Source: an uncultured Eggerthella sp. (GTDB lineage Bacteria; Actinomycetota; Coriobacteriia; Coriobacteriales; Eggerthellaceae). Taken from it: DNA of 64,000 bases. Made by a program: the position numbers and the translations under genes. Shown here one piece after another: positions 8,233 to 17,892 of the stretch. The first letter of the stretch is position 1. Every line of letters begins with the position of its first letter. The notes under the pieces were generated by a model. That model saw only the letters and a program-made list of their open reading frames with translations, did no database searches and was not told the DNA's origin. The DNA lies in NCBI GenBank assembly GCA_900538545.1, contig UPYK01000005.1, positions 1-64,000 on the forward strand. Reading direction: 5' to 3'.

Positions 8233-9140
8233 TTCAAAGCTCCAATCAGTTCAGTAACGTCGTTGACGCCTTCTTCGATACAGTATGCCTCAATGCCGCT
8301 CACCACTTCGAGCGCGGCCTGAGGATTCATGAAGTTCGCAGTTCCTACCGCAACCGCGCTGGCACCGGCGAGCATGAATTCGATCGCATCGAGCCCGCAC
8401 GTGATGCCACCCATGCCAAGCACAGGAATATCGAGTGCCTTGTACACTTCCCACACCATACGCAGCGCAACAGGCTTGACCGCAGGACCAGAAAGCCCTC
8501 CTACCCCACGCGCAAGGATGGGCTTGCGCTTGTAAGGATCGATCGCCATGCCCAGAAGCGTATTGATGAGCGAGACCGCATCGGCACCCGCGTCCTCGAC
8601 ACTGCGTGCGATCTCGGTGATATCGGTAACATTGGGCGTGAGCTTCACGATGAGCGGCTTTTGCGTTTGCGCGCGGCACGCGGAAACCACCTCGTGAGCG
8701 ACCTTAGGGTCGGTGCCGAAGGTAAGGCCGCCGCAATCGACGTTCGGACAAGAGATGTTGATCTCGTAGGCATCGATGCCCTCGTGCGCCTCGAGCGCTT
8801 CGACCACACCCTGGTATTCAGCCACGGAATGACCCGAAACGTTCACGATGACCTGCGTATCGACCTCACGCAGCCAAGGAAGGTCCTTTTCCACGAACGC
8901 CGCCACGCCCGGGTTTTGAAGCCCGATAGAGTTGAGCATGCCCGAAGGGGTCTCGGCAATACGCGGGGTGTCGTTACCCGCCCAGCCATTCAGCGAGAGA
9001 CCCTTCGTAGTGATCGCACCAAGGCGACTCACGTCGAAGAACTGCGCATATTCCTTTCCTGAAGCGAACGTACCCGATGCGGTGGTGACCGGGTTTTTCA
9101 TGAGAAGCCCGCCTAGGGAAACCTGCATATTCACGCTCAT
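8226..9140 (-). CDS. pyrD: Dihydroorotate dehydrogenase B, catalytic subunit
   Basis: 304 residues; the FMN-containing class 1B enzyme that oxidises dihydroorotate to orotate and passes electrons to PyrK. FMN/substrate motifs are NPVTTASGTF, NSIGLQNPG, INISCPNVDCGG (with the Cys base typical of class 1) and the C-terminal GMGGITCGLDAIEFMLAGA. It directly follows pyrK (TAA then ATG), which fits the PyrD-PyrK heterotetramer using NAD as acceptor. Confidence 0.95.
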   Translation of the reverse strand: MSVNMQVSLGGLLMKNPVTTASGTFASGKEYAQFFDVSRLGAITTKGLSLNGWAGNDTPRIAETPSGMLNSIGLQNPGVAAFVEKDLPWLREVDTQVIVNVSGHSVAEYQGVVEALEAHEGIDAYEINISCPNVDCGGLTFGTDPKVAHEVVSACRAQTQKPLIVKLTPNVTDITEIARSVEDAGADAVSLINTLLGMAIDPYKRKPILARGVGGLSGPAVKPVALRMVWEVYKALDIPVLGMGGITCGLDAIEFMLAGASAVAVGTANFMNPQAALEVVSGIEAYCIEEGVNDVTELIGALNC

Positions 9141-9920
9141 TTACCACACCACCTTCGCGGCATCGAAGATCGGACCGTCAACGCACGAGCGTTTGAAACC
9201 TTCGGTGGTTGCCACCACGCACGAAAGGCACGCGCCGATCCCGCAAGCCATGCGCTTCTCAAGCGAGATAGCCGTAGGGATATTCTTGGCGATCGTGATA
9301 TCGCAGAGCGACTTCATCATGGGTTCGGGGCCGCAACAAGCAACAAGATCGTAGGGTTTCGTCTGAAGCAGCTCATTTACCACACCGGTACAGAAACCGT
9401 GATAGCCATAGGTGCCATCGTCGGTAGCACAATACGGCTCGCGCCCGAGCACTGCCGTGTAAGCCTCGCGTGCTACAAGCGCGTCCTTCGTTTGCGCACC
9501 CAATACCACATCCACTTCCTTACCAGCAGAAACAAGCTGCTCGGCGAAGATGAAGAGCGGCGCTGCGCCCACACCGCCAGCAACGAGCAGGACACGCTGG
9601 CCTTCGGGGATCTCCCAACGGTTGCCCACGGGCCCGATGATATCGAGAGTGAACGGCGCGGTCTGGTGAGAAAGATGATCGGTGCCATAGCCCACGCACT
9701 GATAGAGCACGCTCATAGTGCCAGCGTCCGCATCAACTTGATAGACCGAGAACGGACGGCGCAGGATATGATCGTCCATGCCTGGGATCTTGACATGGAT
9801 GAACTGCCCTGGCTGCATGCTAGCCGCCACATCGGGCGATTCGATATCGAGTACGAAGAGGGTGTCGGTGAGCTTCCTGTTAGCGCGCACCGTGCCGCTT
9901 CGTTGAAGAGTTTCGCACAT
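9141..9920 (-). CDS. pyrK: Dihydroorotate dehydrogenase B, electron-transfer subunit
   Basis: 259 residues. This FAD and [2Fe-2S] subunit links PyrD to NAD. It has an N-terminal ferredoxin-reductase-like FAD domain with RRPFSVY, an NAD-binding domain with VLLVAGGVGAAPLF, and a C-terminal iron-sulfur segment with cysteines in MACGIGACLSC and KRSC. Its position between pyrC and pyrD supports the assignment. The gap to pyrC is 56 bp. Confidence 0.94.
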   Translation of the reverse strand: MCETLQRSGTVRANRKLTDTLFVLDIESPDVAASMQPGQFIHVKIPGMDDHILRRPFSVYQVDADAGTMSVLYQCVGYGTDHLSHQTAPFTLDIIGPVGNRWEIPEGQRVLLVAGGVGAAPLFIFAEQLVSAGKEVDVVLGAQTKDALVAREAYTAVLGREPYCATDDGTYGYHGFCTGVVNELLQTKPYDLVACCGPEPMMKSLCDITIAKNIPTAISLEKRMACGIGACLSCVVATTEGFKRSCVDGPIFDAAKVVW

Positions 9921-9976
9921 ACAAGCTCCTCATTGCGCATTTACAAGTGAAACCATTATAGAAGAACAAAAAGCGC

Positions 9977-11272
9977 CTAGACGCACACGTTGCCTGCTTC
10001 GAGCGTGAGCTTGCCCTTGCACACCACATCAGTTGGCTTGCCCGTAAGCTCGTAGCCGATGAAGGGCGAATTGAGCGATTTCGAGCACATGTCTTGCGCT
10101 TCGACCGTCCAGACAAGGTCCGGATCGACCACCGTGATGTCAGCCGGGCTTCCCGCCTCGAGCGTGACCTGCGGGATGCGCAAGATATCGCGCGGGCGGA
10201 TGGCCATAAGCTCGACCAAGCGTGCATGATCGATATGCCCCGGCTTCACGAGATAAGTGTTCACCAGGCCGAACGAAGTCTCGAGCCCCGTGATGCCGAA
10301 CGGCGCGAGTTCGAATTCGCGCTCCTTTTCGAATGCCGCATGCGGAGCATGATCGGTCGCGATCACATCGATCGTACCGTCAGCCACCGCTTCGATGAGC
10401 GCTGCGTTATCGGCCTTGCTGCGCAGCGGCGGGTTCATCTTCAGGTTCGTATCGTAGGTTTCGGTGATGTCTTCATCGCAGAGCACCAAATGATGAGGCG
10501 TTGCTTCACAGGTGACCTTCACCCCGCGCGCTTTTCCTTCGCGCACCAGATCGAGCCCCTTCTTCGTGGTGAGATGCTGAATATGGATCGGACAGCCCGT
10601 CAGCTCGGAAAGAGCGATATCGCGCTGAATCTGAACCTCTTCGCCTGCCGCTGGCCAACCAGCAAGCCCGAGCTTGGTCGAAACGGGTCCTTCGTTCACC
10701 TGGCCCTTGCCCACCAAGCCTTCGTCCTGACAGTGGCTCATGACCACGCGATCGAACATCTTGGCGTAATCCATCACGCGACGCATCATACCTGCATCCT
10801 GGATGCCGCGGCCATCGTCGGTGAATGCCGCTGCCCCATGTGCGACCATGTCGCCCATCTCAGCGAGCGAAGTGCCTTCGAGGCCCTTCGTGCAGGCGCC
10901 TGCCGGATGCACCGTGCAGTGTCCCGCCGACTGAGCCTTCTCGATCACATAATCGATGATCGCCGCTTCATCGGTAACGGGATTCGTGTTCGCCATCGAG
11001 CAGATGTCGGTGAAGCCGCCATGCGCTGCCGCAGCGGTACCGGTCTCGATGGTCTCCTTGTATTCGAACCCGGGATCGCGCAGATGAACGTGCACGTCCA
11101 CGAACCCTGGGAAGGCCAAAGACCCGCTCCGTTCGAGCACCTTCACGCCTTCGGCAGGCTCGATCGCTTCTTCCACGCGCACAATGACGCCGTCTTCGAT
11201 AAGGATGTCGCGCTTCGCATCCAGCCCGATAGCCGGATCGATCGCACGCACACCTTTAAGCAGATAATCCAT
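9977..11272 (-). CDS. pyrC: Dihydroorotase
   Basis: 431 residues, class I; cyclises carbamoyl-aspartate to dihydroorotate. Metal ligands are visible in FVDVHVHLRDPGFEYKE (HxH, about 59-75), MSHCQDEG, IQHLTT and the catalytic ATDHAPHA near 310. Length and motif order are those of an active class I enzyme, not a PyrB-stabilising pseudo-dihydroorotase. The start overlaps the end of pyrB by 17 bp. Confidence 0.95.
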   Translation of the reverse strand: MDYLLKGVRAIDPAIGLDAKRDILIEDGVIVRVEEAIEPAEGVKVLERSGSLAFPGFVDVHVHLRDPGFEYKETIETGTAAAAHGGFTDICSMANTNPVTDEAAIIDYVIEKAQSAGHCTVHPAGACTKGLEGTSLAEMGDMVAHGAAAFTDDGRGIQDAGMMRRVMDYAKMFDRVVMSHCQDEGLVGKGQVNEGPVSTKLGLAGWPAAGEEVQIQRDIALSELTGCPIHIQHLTTKKGLDLVREGKARGVKVTCEATPHHLVLCDEDITETYDTNLKMNPPLRSKADNAALIEAVADGTIDVIATDHAPHAAFEKEREFELAPFGITGLETSFGLVNTYLVKPGHIDHARLVELMAIRPRDILRIPQVTLEAGSPADITVVDPDLVWTVEAQDMCSKSLNSPFIGYELTGKPTDVVCKGKLTLEAGNVCV

Positions 11273-12194
11273 CGTTCGCCCCTCCTAAAAGCAGGTAGAT
11301 GAGCGCCATACGCACGCACACTCCTGAAAATACTTGATCGGTGATGACCGAACGGCTGCCATCGGCCATATAGCTGTCGAGCTCAACGCCACGGTTGATC
11401 GGACCCGGGTGGCAGATGATCGCGTCCGGCTTCATGAGCTCTTCTCGCTCCTTGGTAAGACCATAGAGCAGGTTGTATTCGCGCAAGCTGGGAAACGGCG
11501 CCTCTTCGAGACGTTCCATCTGAATGCGCAGCATATAGACCACATCGAGCTCAGGCAGCGCTTCATCCAGGTTCGCATACACACGCGCAACACCGAGCGC
11601 TTCGGGCGCTGCTGGTAGCATGGTGGCAGGCGCGATAAGGCAAACTTCAGCGCCGAGCTTCGCAAGTGCAGGAACGAGCGAACCGGCCACGCGCGAGTGA
11701 ACGATGTCGCCCACGATACCCACCTTGAGACCCTCGAACGAACCCTTCTCTTTCCAAATGGTGTAGAGGTCGAGCAACGCTTGCGTGGGATGTTGGTGCT
11801 TGCCATCGCCTGCATCGATCACGGCCGCATTGGTATGCTGCGAAACCATATACGGTGTGCCCGCGTACTTATGGCGTACAACGAACATGTCGACCTTCAT
11901 CGAATCGAGCGTCTTAACGGTGTCGACAAGGCTCTCGCCCTTCACCGTGGAAGAGGCCGAACCACCTGCATTGATCGTATCGCAGGAAAGACGCTTCTCC
12001 GCCAGCTCGAACGATCCGCGCGTGCGCGTCGAAGGCTCGAGGAACAAATTGCAGATAGTCTTGCCACGCAGTGCTGGCACCTTCTTGATCGGGCGCTCAT
12101 TCACCTCTTCGAAGGTTTTAGCGTAGGTGAGCACCGTCATGATATCTTCAGCGGAAAGCTCATCGATCGAGAGCAAGTTCTTGTGATCGAACAT
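11256..12194 (-). CDS. pyrB: Aspartate carbamoyltransferase, catalytic subunit
   Basis: 312 residues; condenses carbamoyl phosphate with aspartate, the committed step of pyrimidine synthesis. The carbamoyl phosphate site is FLEPSTRTRGSFELA (about 53-67). HPTQALLDLYTI and the aspartate-domain residues of the 270s are also present. No regulatory PyrI subunit is seen, so control is probably through PyrR, encoded 2 bp upstream. Confidence 0.95.
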   Translation of the reverse strand: MFDHKNLLSIDELSAEDIMTVLTYAKTFEEVNERPIKKVPALRGKTICNLFLEPSTRTRGSFELAEKRLSCDTINAGGSASSTVKGESLVDTVKTLDSMKVDMFVVRHKYAGTPYMVSQHTNAAVIDAGDGKHQHPTQALLDLYTIWKEKGSFEGLKVGIVGDIVHSRVAGSLVPALAKLGAEVCLIAPATMLPAAPEALGVARVYANLDEALPELDVVYMLRIQMERLEEAPFPSLREYNLLYGLTKEREELMKPDAIICHPGPINRGVELDSYMADGSRSVITDQVFSGVCVRMALIYLLLGGANDGLSA

Positions 12195-12196
12195 GG

Positions 12197-12784
12197 CTAC
12201 TCACCTCCGACCGGCGCAGAACCGATGCGTTTACCTGGCTCGATCGGCGAAATGGTCACGCAGGAATAGCCATCGATATCCTTCAGGCGCAAGCGCACAT
12301 TCTCGTTTAGGGAAGACGGGATGTTCTTGCCTACGAAGTCGGCGCGGATCGGAAGTTCGCGGTGACCACGATCGACCAGAATGGCAAGCTGGATACGCGC
12401 GGGCCGCCCGAAATCCATGAGCGCGTCGAGCGCGGCTCGGATCGTGCGCCCGGTAAAGAGCACATCGTCCACTAGCACGATGGTCTTGTTGTCGATGTTG
12501 AACAGGATATCGGTCCCGTGGAGCTGAGGCAGGCCTGAGATCGAGGCATCATCGCGATAGAAGCTGATGTCGAGCGAGCCCACTGGAACGTGAACGCCTT
12601 CGATGTTATAGATGATGTCGGCTAATTTGCGGGCGAGGATATCGCCACGGGTAAGGATTCCCACGAGCGCGAGGTTTTTGCACCCCTTATTCTGCTCAAG
12701 GATCTGATGCGCCATGCGCACGAGGGTGCGTTCGATCTCATCCTCGTCCATCACGCAGGTTTGGTTGGTTTCGCTTCGTTGCAT
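12197..12784 (-). CDS. pyrR: PyrR, pyrimidine operon RNA-binding regulator / uracil phosphoribosyltransferase
   Basis: 195 residues with the type I PRTase fold. The PRPP loop is TIVLVDDVLFTGRTIRAALD (about 100-119), followed by the conserved FGRPARIQLAILVDRGHRELP segment. PyrR binds the pyr mRNA leader when UMP is high and lowers expression; many members also make UMP from uracil. It heads the pyr operon, and its own leader contains a matching PyrR-binding hairpin at 12878-12893. The ATG has AAGGGGAG at the expected distance. Confidence 0.94.
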   Translation of the reverse strand: MQRSETNQTCVMDEDEIERTLVRMAHQILEQNKGCKNLALVGILTRGDILARKLADIIYNIEGVHVPVGSLDISFYRDDASISGLPQLHGTDILFNIDNKTIVLVDDVLFTGRTIRAALDALMDFGRPARIQLAILVDRGHRELPIRADFVGKNIPSSLNENVRLRLKDIDGYSCVTISPIEPGKRIGSAPVGGE

Positions 12785-12937
12785 GCACTCCCCTTATCTG
12801 TTCGAGTGTGCACAGAAGACCGGCACTTGAAGTGCCTACGGTAAGGTTATTCGCCTTGTGAAGGTTTCACGCCTTGTCGGTCTCTCTGTACCGCCATTAA
12901 AGACTTATTTCATTAAAGCACGCACGCCGAGCGCGGT
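12785..12937 (-). promoter_or_regulatory. pyr operon leader with PyrR-binding hairpin
   Basis: The minus-strand leader carries CGGTACAGAGAGACCG at 12878-12893: a CGGT/ACCG stem closing a loop with AGAGAG. TCTTTAAT precedes it and ACAAGG follows. This agrees with the known PyrR recognition pattern ARUCCNGNGAGGYU. Downstream lie a GGCACTT/AAGTGCC hairpin and a short CACTC/GAGTG pairing that could hide part of the pyrR ribosome-binding site. No U-tailed terminator is seen, so control may be translational rather than by attenuation. Confidence 0.7.
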
Positions 12938-14332
12938 CTAGCGCTTTTTCTGGAGCAACGCTGCGAAATGAAGGTCGGCACCAGTATCGAAGGGCGTCTT
13001 GAAGAACGGCGTACCCTGCGCGCCAAGCGGCACGATCTCGAACGCAGAACCCGCAGGTGAAGCAAGGAAGCGCTTGACCGTCTTCTCGTTCTCCTCTTTC
13101 AGGATGGTGCACGTAGCGAACATGAGATAGCTGCCAGGCTTCACCTTATGAGCAGCTTGCGCGAGCATCGCCTGAGAGGTGGAAGAGAGCTTCTTGGCAT
13201 CTTCCTTGTGAAGGCGCGCCTTGATCTCGGGGTGGCGACGCAAGGTTCCCAGCCCCGTGCAAGGCGCATCGATGAAGATAAGATCGAAGGCTTCATCGGC
13301 TACCGGAAGAGGTTGGGTCGCATCGTGAGCCAGGGCGGAAGCGATGCTGCCCCCTGCCTTCGCCACGCGCTCTTCGAGCACGCTCAGCTTCTTTGCTGAA
13401 AGATCAAGCACATCATATGCAGCGAGCTGGATGTTGCGGCGCGCGCACGCGCTCTGGAAAAGCAGGCTCTTCACTCCCCTGCCGGCGCCGATCTCGAGCA
13501 GGCGAGCATCCTTGGGCAAGACCTCCACTGCGCGCATGACGATGCTCTGCGCGGAAGCATCTGAAACGATGATCTGCTCATGCTGCAACAGAGAGCTGAA
13601 TGCCTCAGTGCCTACATCGCCACGATGCGCCAGCTCGAAGATAAGATCCGCTCCATGCACTTCTGCCACAAGCGAGCGATGCGTGCTGAATTCGATGCCG
13701 CTCGCTTCCAGCAAGCGTGCGATCTCATCGTGCGAGGTTAAAAGCTCATTCGCAGTGAAATAGACCGGCGCTGGCTCGAGTGAGCGCGCCATGAGCGCGA
13801 TCGCATTGCGCGTGCCGATATCCTTCTTGATCGCCGTTGCCAACCAGTCGGGAAAACCATAGAAGCGCGCAGCAGCTTCGAGCGAGACTTCAGGATCACC
13901 TTCAGGAAACCGGTCCTTTGCCTCAACGATGCGATGCAATACATAGTTCGCAACGCCAGTGGCGCGTGGTGCGAACGAACGCACGAGCTCAACCCCTTGA
14001 TCGACCGCTGCGTGATCTTCCTTATGCAAATAGATGATCTCGTAGGCAGAAATGCGCAGCGCATCGCGCACATCATCCTGTATGTCGCGCGGCGTGCGCA
14101 GCACCTCGTTTATGAGCGCGTCGAGCGTGACCTGGAGCGAAAGTGCGCCTTGAGCGAGCAAGCGAGCGAAGGCCTTGTCGGCGCCTTCAAGCTGGGCTGA
14201 TTCCAACACGCGCGGAGCAAAAGCAGAGAGGAACTGGTGAGACTCGCGCGATCTGCGCACCAGTTCGAGCGCCGTCTTGCGTGCGGGCGTAGCAGTTGAA
14301 GGAGCAGATGTGCGGCGATGCTTAGTTGCCAT
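12938..14332 (-). CDS. rsmB: 16S rRNA (cytosine-967-C5)-methyltransferase RsmB
   Basis: About 464 residues. An N-terminal NusB-like RNA-binding domain (about 20-155) is followed by a SAM-dependent methyltransferase domain. The SAM loop is LLEIGAGRGVKSLLF. The two catalytic cysteines are in DAPCTGLGTLRRHPE and MFATCTILKEENE. The start is placed at ATG 14332, where ATGGCAACTAA overlaps the fmt stop; the open frame extends 8 codons more. It is the last gene of the def-fmt-rsmB set. Confidence 0.9.
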   Translation of the reverse strand: MATKHRRTSAPSTATPARKTALELVRRSRESHQFLSAFAPRVLESAQLEGADKAFARLLAQGALSLQVTLDALINEVLRTPRDIQDDVRDALRISAYEIIYLHKEDHAAVDQGVELVRSFAPRATGVANYVLHRIVEAKDRFPEGDPEVSLEAAARFYGFPDWLATAIKKDIGTRNAIALMARSLEPAPVYFTANELLTSHDEIARLLEASGIEFSTHRSLVAEVHGADLIFELAHRGDVGTEAFSSLLQHEQIIVSDASAQSIVMRAVEVLPKDARLLEIGAGRGVKSLLFQSACARRNIQLAAYDVLDLSAKKLSVLEERVAKAGGSIASALAHDATQPLPVADEAFDLIFIDAPCTGLGTLRRHPEIKARLHKEDAKKLSSTSQAMLAQAAHKVKPGSYLMFATCTILKEENEKTVKRFLASPAGSAFEIVPLGAQGTPFFKTPFDTGADLHFAALLQKKR

Positions 14333-15281
14333 ACGCGCCCCAGCGAACTTCTCCACGCTTTACACCCTGTAAGCCTGCAGCAAAATCGCGTGCGCTCATC
14401 TGCTTCTTTCCGCTGGGGTGGACACACATGAGCTCAAGCGCGCCATCGGAGAAACCAAGGTAGAGGCGCTTCGCGACGAAGAGGACCTGACCGGCCTCGA
14501 TCTGTTCGATCGCTTGAGGAACATCTAGACCGCAGTCCGCCAGCGCAGCCGAAACGATCGTAACGTCCTTGCCTCCGATCGAACATTTCGCAGGATGATT
14601 CTCGCTTGACGCACGGATCTTGAGCAATGCTTCGTTTGCGCTCATCCAAGGAGCGATATCGAGCTCGCCCTTCTCGATCTTCTGCGCGTAGGTGACCAGC
14701 GATTCATCCTGGATAGTCCATTCGAGCGAACCGTCCTTCAGATCGGCGAGCACCTCCAAGAGTGCTTGTGCGCCCAGATCAGCGAGCCTATCGGTAAGTT
14801 CAGGGGCAGAAAGATCTCCGCAAGGAAGCTTCTGTTCATGACAATACGCACCCGTGTCAAGACCAGCTTCCATCTGCATGATGCAAACCCCAACCTCAGC
14901 ATCGTTTGCAAGGATGGCGCGTTCGATCGGAGCAGCACCACGCCAACAAGGCAAAAGAGAGCCATGCACGTTCAAACAACCGTAAGGCGGCAGGTCGATG
15001 ACCTCTTTGGGCAAGAGCACGCCGTATGCTGCAACGCAGATGACCTCAGGATCGAGCGCTGCCAGATCGTCGAACGCATTGGTTTCCTTAAAGGTCGCAT
15101 ATTCAAACACGGGGATTCCATGATCTTGCGCAACCAGCTTAACGGGACTCGGGTCGAGCTTCTTTCCGCGCGAACGCACGGCATCGGGCTGCGTGAAAGC
15201 GCCGAGTACTTCATGTTCGCACGCGATCTTATCGAGGATGGTCGCAGCAAACGCAGGAGTTCCCATAAAAACGATTCGCAT
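14322..15281 (-). CDS. fmt: Methionyl-tRNA formyltransferase
   Basis: 319 residues; formylates initiator Met-tRNA with 10-formyl-tetrahydrofolate. MRIVFMGTPAFAATIL is the classic N-terminus, and SLLPCWRGAAPIERAIL near 110 contains the conserved SLLP-RGAAP catalytic region. The start is ATG 15281 with GGAAGGAGG upstream; the open frame runs 76 codons further through def and is not a plausible N-terminus. It sits 22 bp after def, its functional partner in the formyl-methionine cycle. Confidence 0.94.
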   Translation of the reverse strand: MRIVFMGTPAFAATILDKIACEHEVLGAFTQPDAVRSRGKKLDPSPVKLVAQDHGIPVFEYATFKETNAFDDLAALDPEVICVAAYGVLLPKEVIDLPPYGCLNVHGSLLPCWRGAAPIERAILANDAEVGVCIMQMEAGLDTGAYCHEQKLPCGDLSAPELTDRLADLGAQALLEVLADLKDGSLEWTIQDESLVTYAQKIEKGELDIAPWMSANEALLKIRASSENHPAKCSIGGKDVTIVSAALADCGLDVPQAIEQIEAGQVLFVAKRLYLGFSDGALELMCVHPSGKKQMSARDFAAGLQGVKRGEVRWGAYGN

Positions 15282-15303
15282 ACCTGCGCCCTCCTTCCGC
15301 TGG

Positions 15304-15834
15304 CTATTCAACTTCGCCGGGCTTTGCGCCCCGTGCGAGCGCATCTTGGTATTCTCGCAGCGCTCGAACCTTATCGATCGGACTGCACGCTTCGAAGAGC
15401 GTCTTGCCATCCAAGTGGTCGATCTCGTGCTGCAGGCAACGACCGAGCAAGCCATCGCCCTCGATGATGCATTCATCGCCATCGAGATCGAAATAGCGCA
15501 CGCGCGCAAAAGGCTGGCGCGCTACGTTCACGCTGATGCCCGGAAGCGACAGGCAGCCTTCTCCCCCCAGCTCCGGCTCGCCTTCGAGCGCGATGATCTC
15601 GGGGTTGATAAGGTAGATCGGATCGGGATCGTCTTCAGGGTCTCCGCAGTCGATGACCACGAGACGCTTCAAGATACCTACCTGCGGGGCTGCAAGTCCA
15701 CAGCCGTTGTTCTTGTACATAGTTGCCGCCATACGCTGGGCGAGCTTTTTCAGGGATTTATCGCTTGGATCGCACGGTTCGCAGATTGCCTGCAAGCCAG
15801 GATCGGGAGCGGTTACGATCTTCAATGTTCTCAA
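15304..15834 (-). CDS. def: Peptide deformylase
   Basis: About 176 residues; removes the formyl group from nascent proteins. All three metal-site motifs are intact: GCGLAAPQVG, EGCLSLPG and the HExxH form QHEIDHLDG. The start is proposed at TTG 15834 (MRTLKIVTAPDPGL) with GAGAAAGG 8 nt upstream. An upstream TTG at 15852 gives six more residues but places that site inside the gene. Confidence 0.92.
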   Translation of the reverse strand: MRTLKIVTAPDPGLQAICEPCDPSDKSLKKLAQRMAATMYKNNGCGLAAPQVGILKRLVVIDCGDPEDDPDPIYLINPEIIALEGEPELGGEGCLSLPGISVNVARQPFARVRYFDLDGDECIIEGDGLLGRCLQHEIDHLDGKTLFEACSPIDKVRALREYQDALARGAKPGEVE

Positions 15835-15927
15835 AGGAAGAGCCTTTCTCAAACTGTTAGGTGAATCTGGTTGCCTGCGCTAAGAGCGCTGTTCGTTCGC
15901 TTGCAGTATAGCAAGAAGTTATCGCCA

Positions 15928-17781
15928 TTATGTGATTTTCGAAGCGATATGACGGCCGCGCAACGCATTGAGGTCATTCTGGATGACCACGATCGTCTTG
16001 AAGAGTTCATCACGCTCTTCTGCGCTCAAGCTCTCCGAGAGTTTGAGTTGGGCGGTCATCTCCTCGATCGTCTGCTCGAGATCGCCGATCTGCAGCTCGC
16101 GCGCAAGATAGGTGAGCGAGTCGAATGCCGAGGTAGTTCCCTGCACCACCGAAGAGGTGAGCACGCGCGAGGCATAGGGGTTTTTCTGCTGTGCGGTGAA
16201 GATGAGGTCGGACACCGTGATGATCGGATTTTCCGCCAGTATATCGACAAGGAGCTGCGCAAGCTGTTCGTGAACGTTCTCGTGCCAATTCGTCTGCATG
16301 AGCGCGCTCAGGAAGTCGGGCGCCATAGCTGGGTTTTGCGCCACTAAGCTCAAGAACTCACGTTCGCTTCGCAAGCGATTGAGCTCCGGGCCACTCAACT
16401 GCCTCCGTACAGGCGCGGACACAGGAGCAGCTTCCGCGCTGCGATCCTCATAGGTGCGTGGCGCGCGAACTTTGGCAAGCTCATCGATCACGAGCGCTTC
16501 AGCCACGTGAACCTTGCTCGCAATGTAGACCGCATACTCGTTCGCGAGCATCGAGTCCTTGATGGGCGCAAGCACGGCAACAGCATCTTGAATCGCCCGT
16601 ACCTTGTTTTCAGGGCGCGTGATGTCGTAGCGGTCGATGCGACGGTCGATACCGTATTTGAGCAGCGGTTGCGCATTGTCGAGCAGTGCTTGCATCGCTT
16701 CAGCGCCCGCGGCCTTCACGTATTCGGCGGGGTCTTGGTCATCGGGAATGGTAGCAGCAAAGAGATCGATGCGCATGATGCCCGCTTCTGGGGTCATACT
16801 CGAGTCGATGAACTCGAGCGCGCGATCGGCTGCACGCTGACCTGCTGCATCGCCGTCGAAGAGGTAAATGATCTTGGATTTCGCGTGGTGCGAGAGGATG
16901 CGGATATGCTGGCGTGTGAGCGCAGTACCTAGCGTTGCCACCGCATTGGTGAAGCCCGCCTCGTGAAGCGCGATCACATCGGTGTAGCCTTCGACGATAA
17001 CCGCCACGCCCGTGGAAGCCATCGCAGCCTTCGCCTTATCAAGGCCGTAGAGCACTTCAGACTTGTGGAAGAGCGGCGTTTCACCGGTGTTGAGGTATTT
17101 TGGCTCACCCGTGCCGATAACGCGGCCGCCGAACGCGATGCACTCGCCCTTCACGTCGTTGATGGGAAACATAGCACGGTCGAAGAAGCGATCCTGCGCG
17201 CCGAAGTTGTTGCGGCTTCTCACGGCCACATTCGCTTCGACCATCTCCGCTTCGCTGAAACCCAGCGAAGAAAGATGCGTCACCAACCGTCGCCTTCCCG
17301 GCGCAAACCCCAAGTTCCACGTTTTCGGCACGTTCCCTCCCAGATCGCGCCCCGAAAGATAGTCGCGCGCTGCCTGCGCTTCGGGTGAAGGATCGCGCAT
17401 GAGCAGCGTGTGATAAAACGACGCAGTCTCGCGGCAGATATCGCGCAGTCGGGCACGTTTGGTCTGGTTCTTACGATCGGTCTCGGTCTCCTTCAGCTCG
17501 ATGCCCGCTCGGCGCGCCAGAAAACGCAGCGCATCCACGAATCCCACATCGTCGAGCTTCTCGATGTAGGTGATGGCATCTCCCCCTTCACCGCATCCGA
17601 AGCAGTGCCAGGTTTGCGTGGAAGGATCGATCTTGCATGAAGGGGTCTTTTCCTGGTGAAAGGGACAGCAGCACCAAAAATCGCGACCTCTTCGCTGGAC
17701 GCGCGTGCGTTCGCTGAAGAGCTCGACCAGATCGTTCGCTTCGCGAATCTGACGAATGTCTTCTTCAGAAAATGACGCCAT
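15928..17781 (-). CDS. dnaG: DNA primase
   Basis: 617 residues. The N-terminal CHC2 zinc finger is seen as CCPFHQEKTPSC followed by HCFGCGEGGD (about 37-65). The catalytic core (about 115-250) and a TOPRIM domain follow, with VIVEGYTDVIALHEAGF (about 258) and IIYLFDGDAAGQRAADRAL (about 306). The C-terminal helicase-binding region is present, so the gene is complete. It lies next to def-fmt-rsmB and is divergent from the UbiD-type operon. Confidence 0.94.
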   Translation of the reverse strand: MASFSEEDIRQIREANDLVELFSERTRVQRRGRDFWCCCPFHQEKTPSCKIDPSTQTWHCFGCGEGGDAITYIEKLDDVGFVDALRFLARRAGIELKETETDRKNQTKRARLRDICRETASFYHTLLMRDPSPEAQAARDYLSGRDLGGNVPKTWNLGFAPGRRRLVTHLSSLGFSEAEMVEANVAVRSRNNFGAQDRFFDRAMFPINDVKGECIAFGGRVIGTGEPKYLNTGETPLFHKSEVLYGLDKAKAAMASTGVAVIVEGYTDVIALHEAGFTNAVATLGTALTRQHIRILSHHAKSKIIYLFDGDAAGQRAADRALEFIDSSMTPEAGIMRIDLFAATIPDDQDPAEYVKAAGAEAMQALLDNAQPLLKYGIDRRIDRYDITRPENKVRAIQDAVAVLAPIKDSMLANEYAVYIASKVHVAEALVIDELAKVRAPRTYEDRSAEAAPVSAPVRRQLSGPELNRLRSEREFLSLVAQNPAMAPDFLSALMQTNWHENVHEQLAQLLVDILAENPIITVSDLIFTAQQKNPYASRVLTSSVVQGTTSAFDSLTYLARELQIGDLEQTIEEMTAQLKLSESLSAEERDELFKTIVVIQNDLNALRGRHIASKIT

Positions 17782-17892
17782 GGGGTTCTTTCACTCTTTC
17801 ACCGGATACTTTATAGTGCTTGGTAGGTCATATTCTAGTGTATCGTACGCTCTCTGGCCTACTTCAATTCCGCAACACTTGGGGAGGGGTTG

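Noticed and set aside
10094..11302. 402-codon plus-strand open frame opposite pyrC
   Set aside because: Composition is typical of an antisense shadow (rich in His/Arg/Asp), and pyrC is unambiguous.
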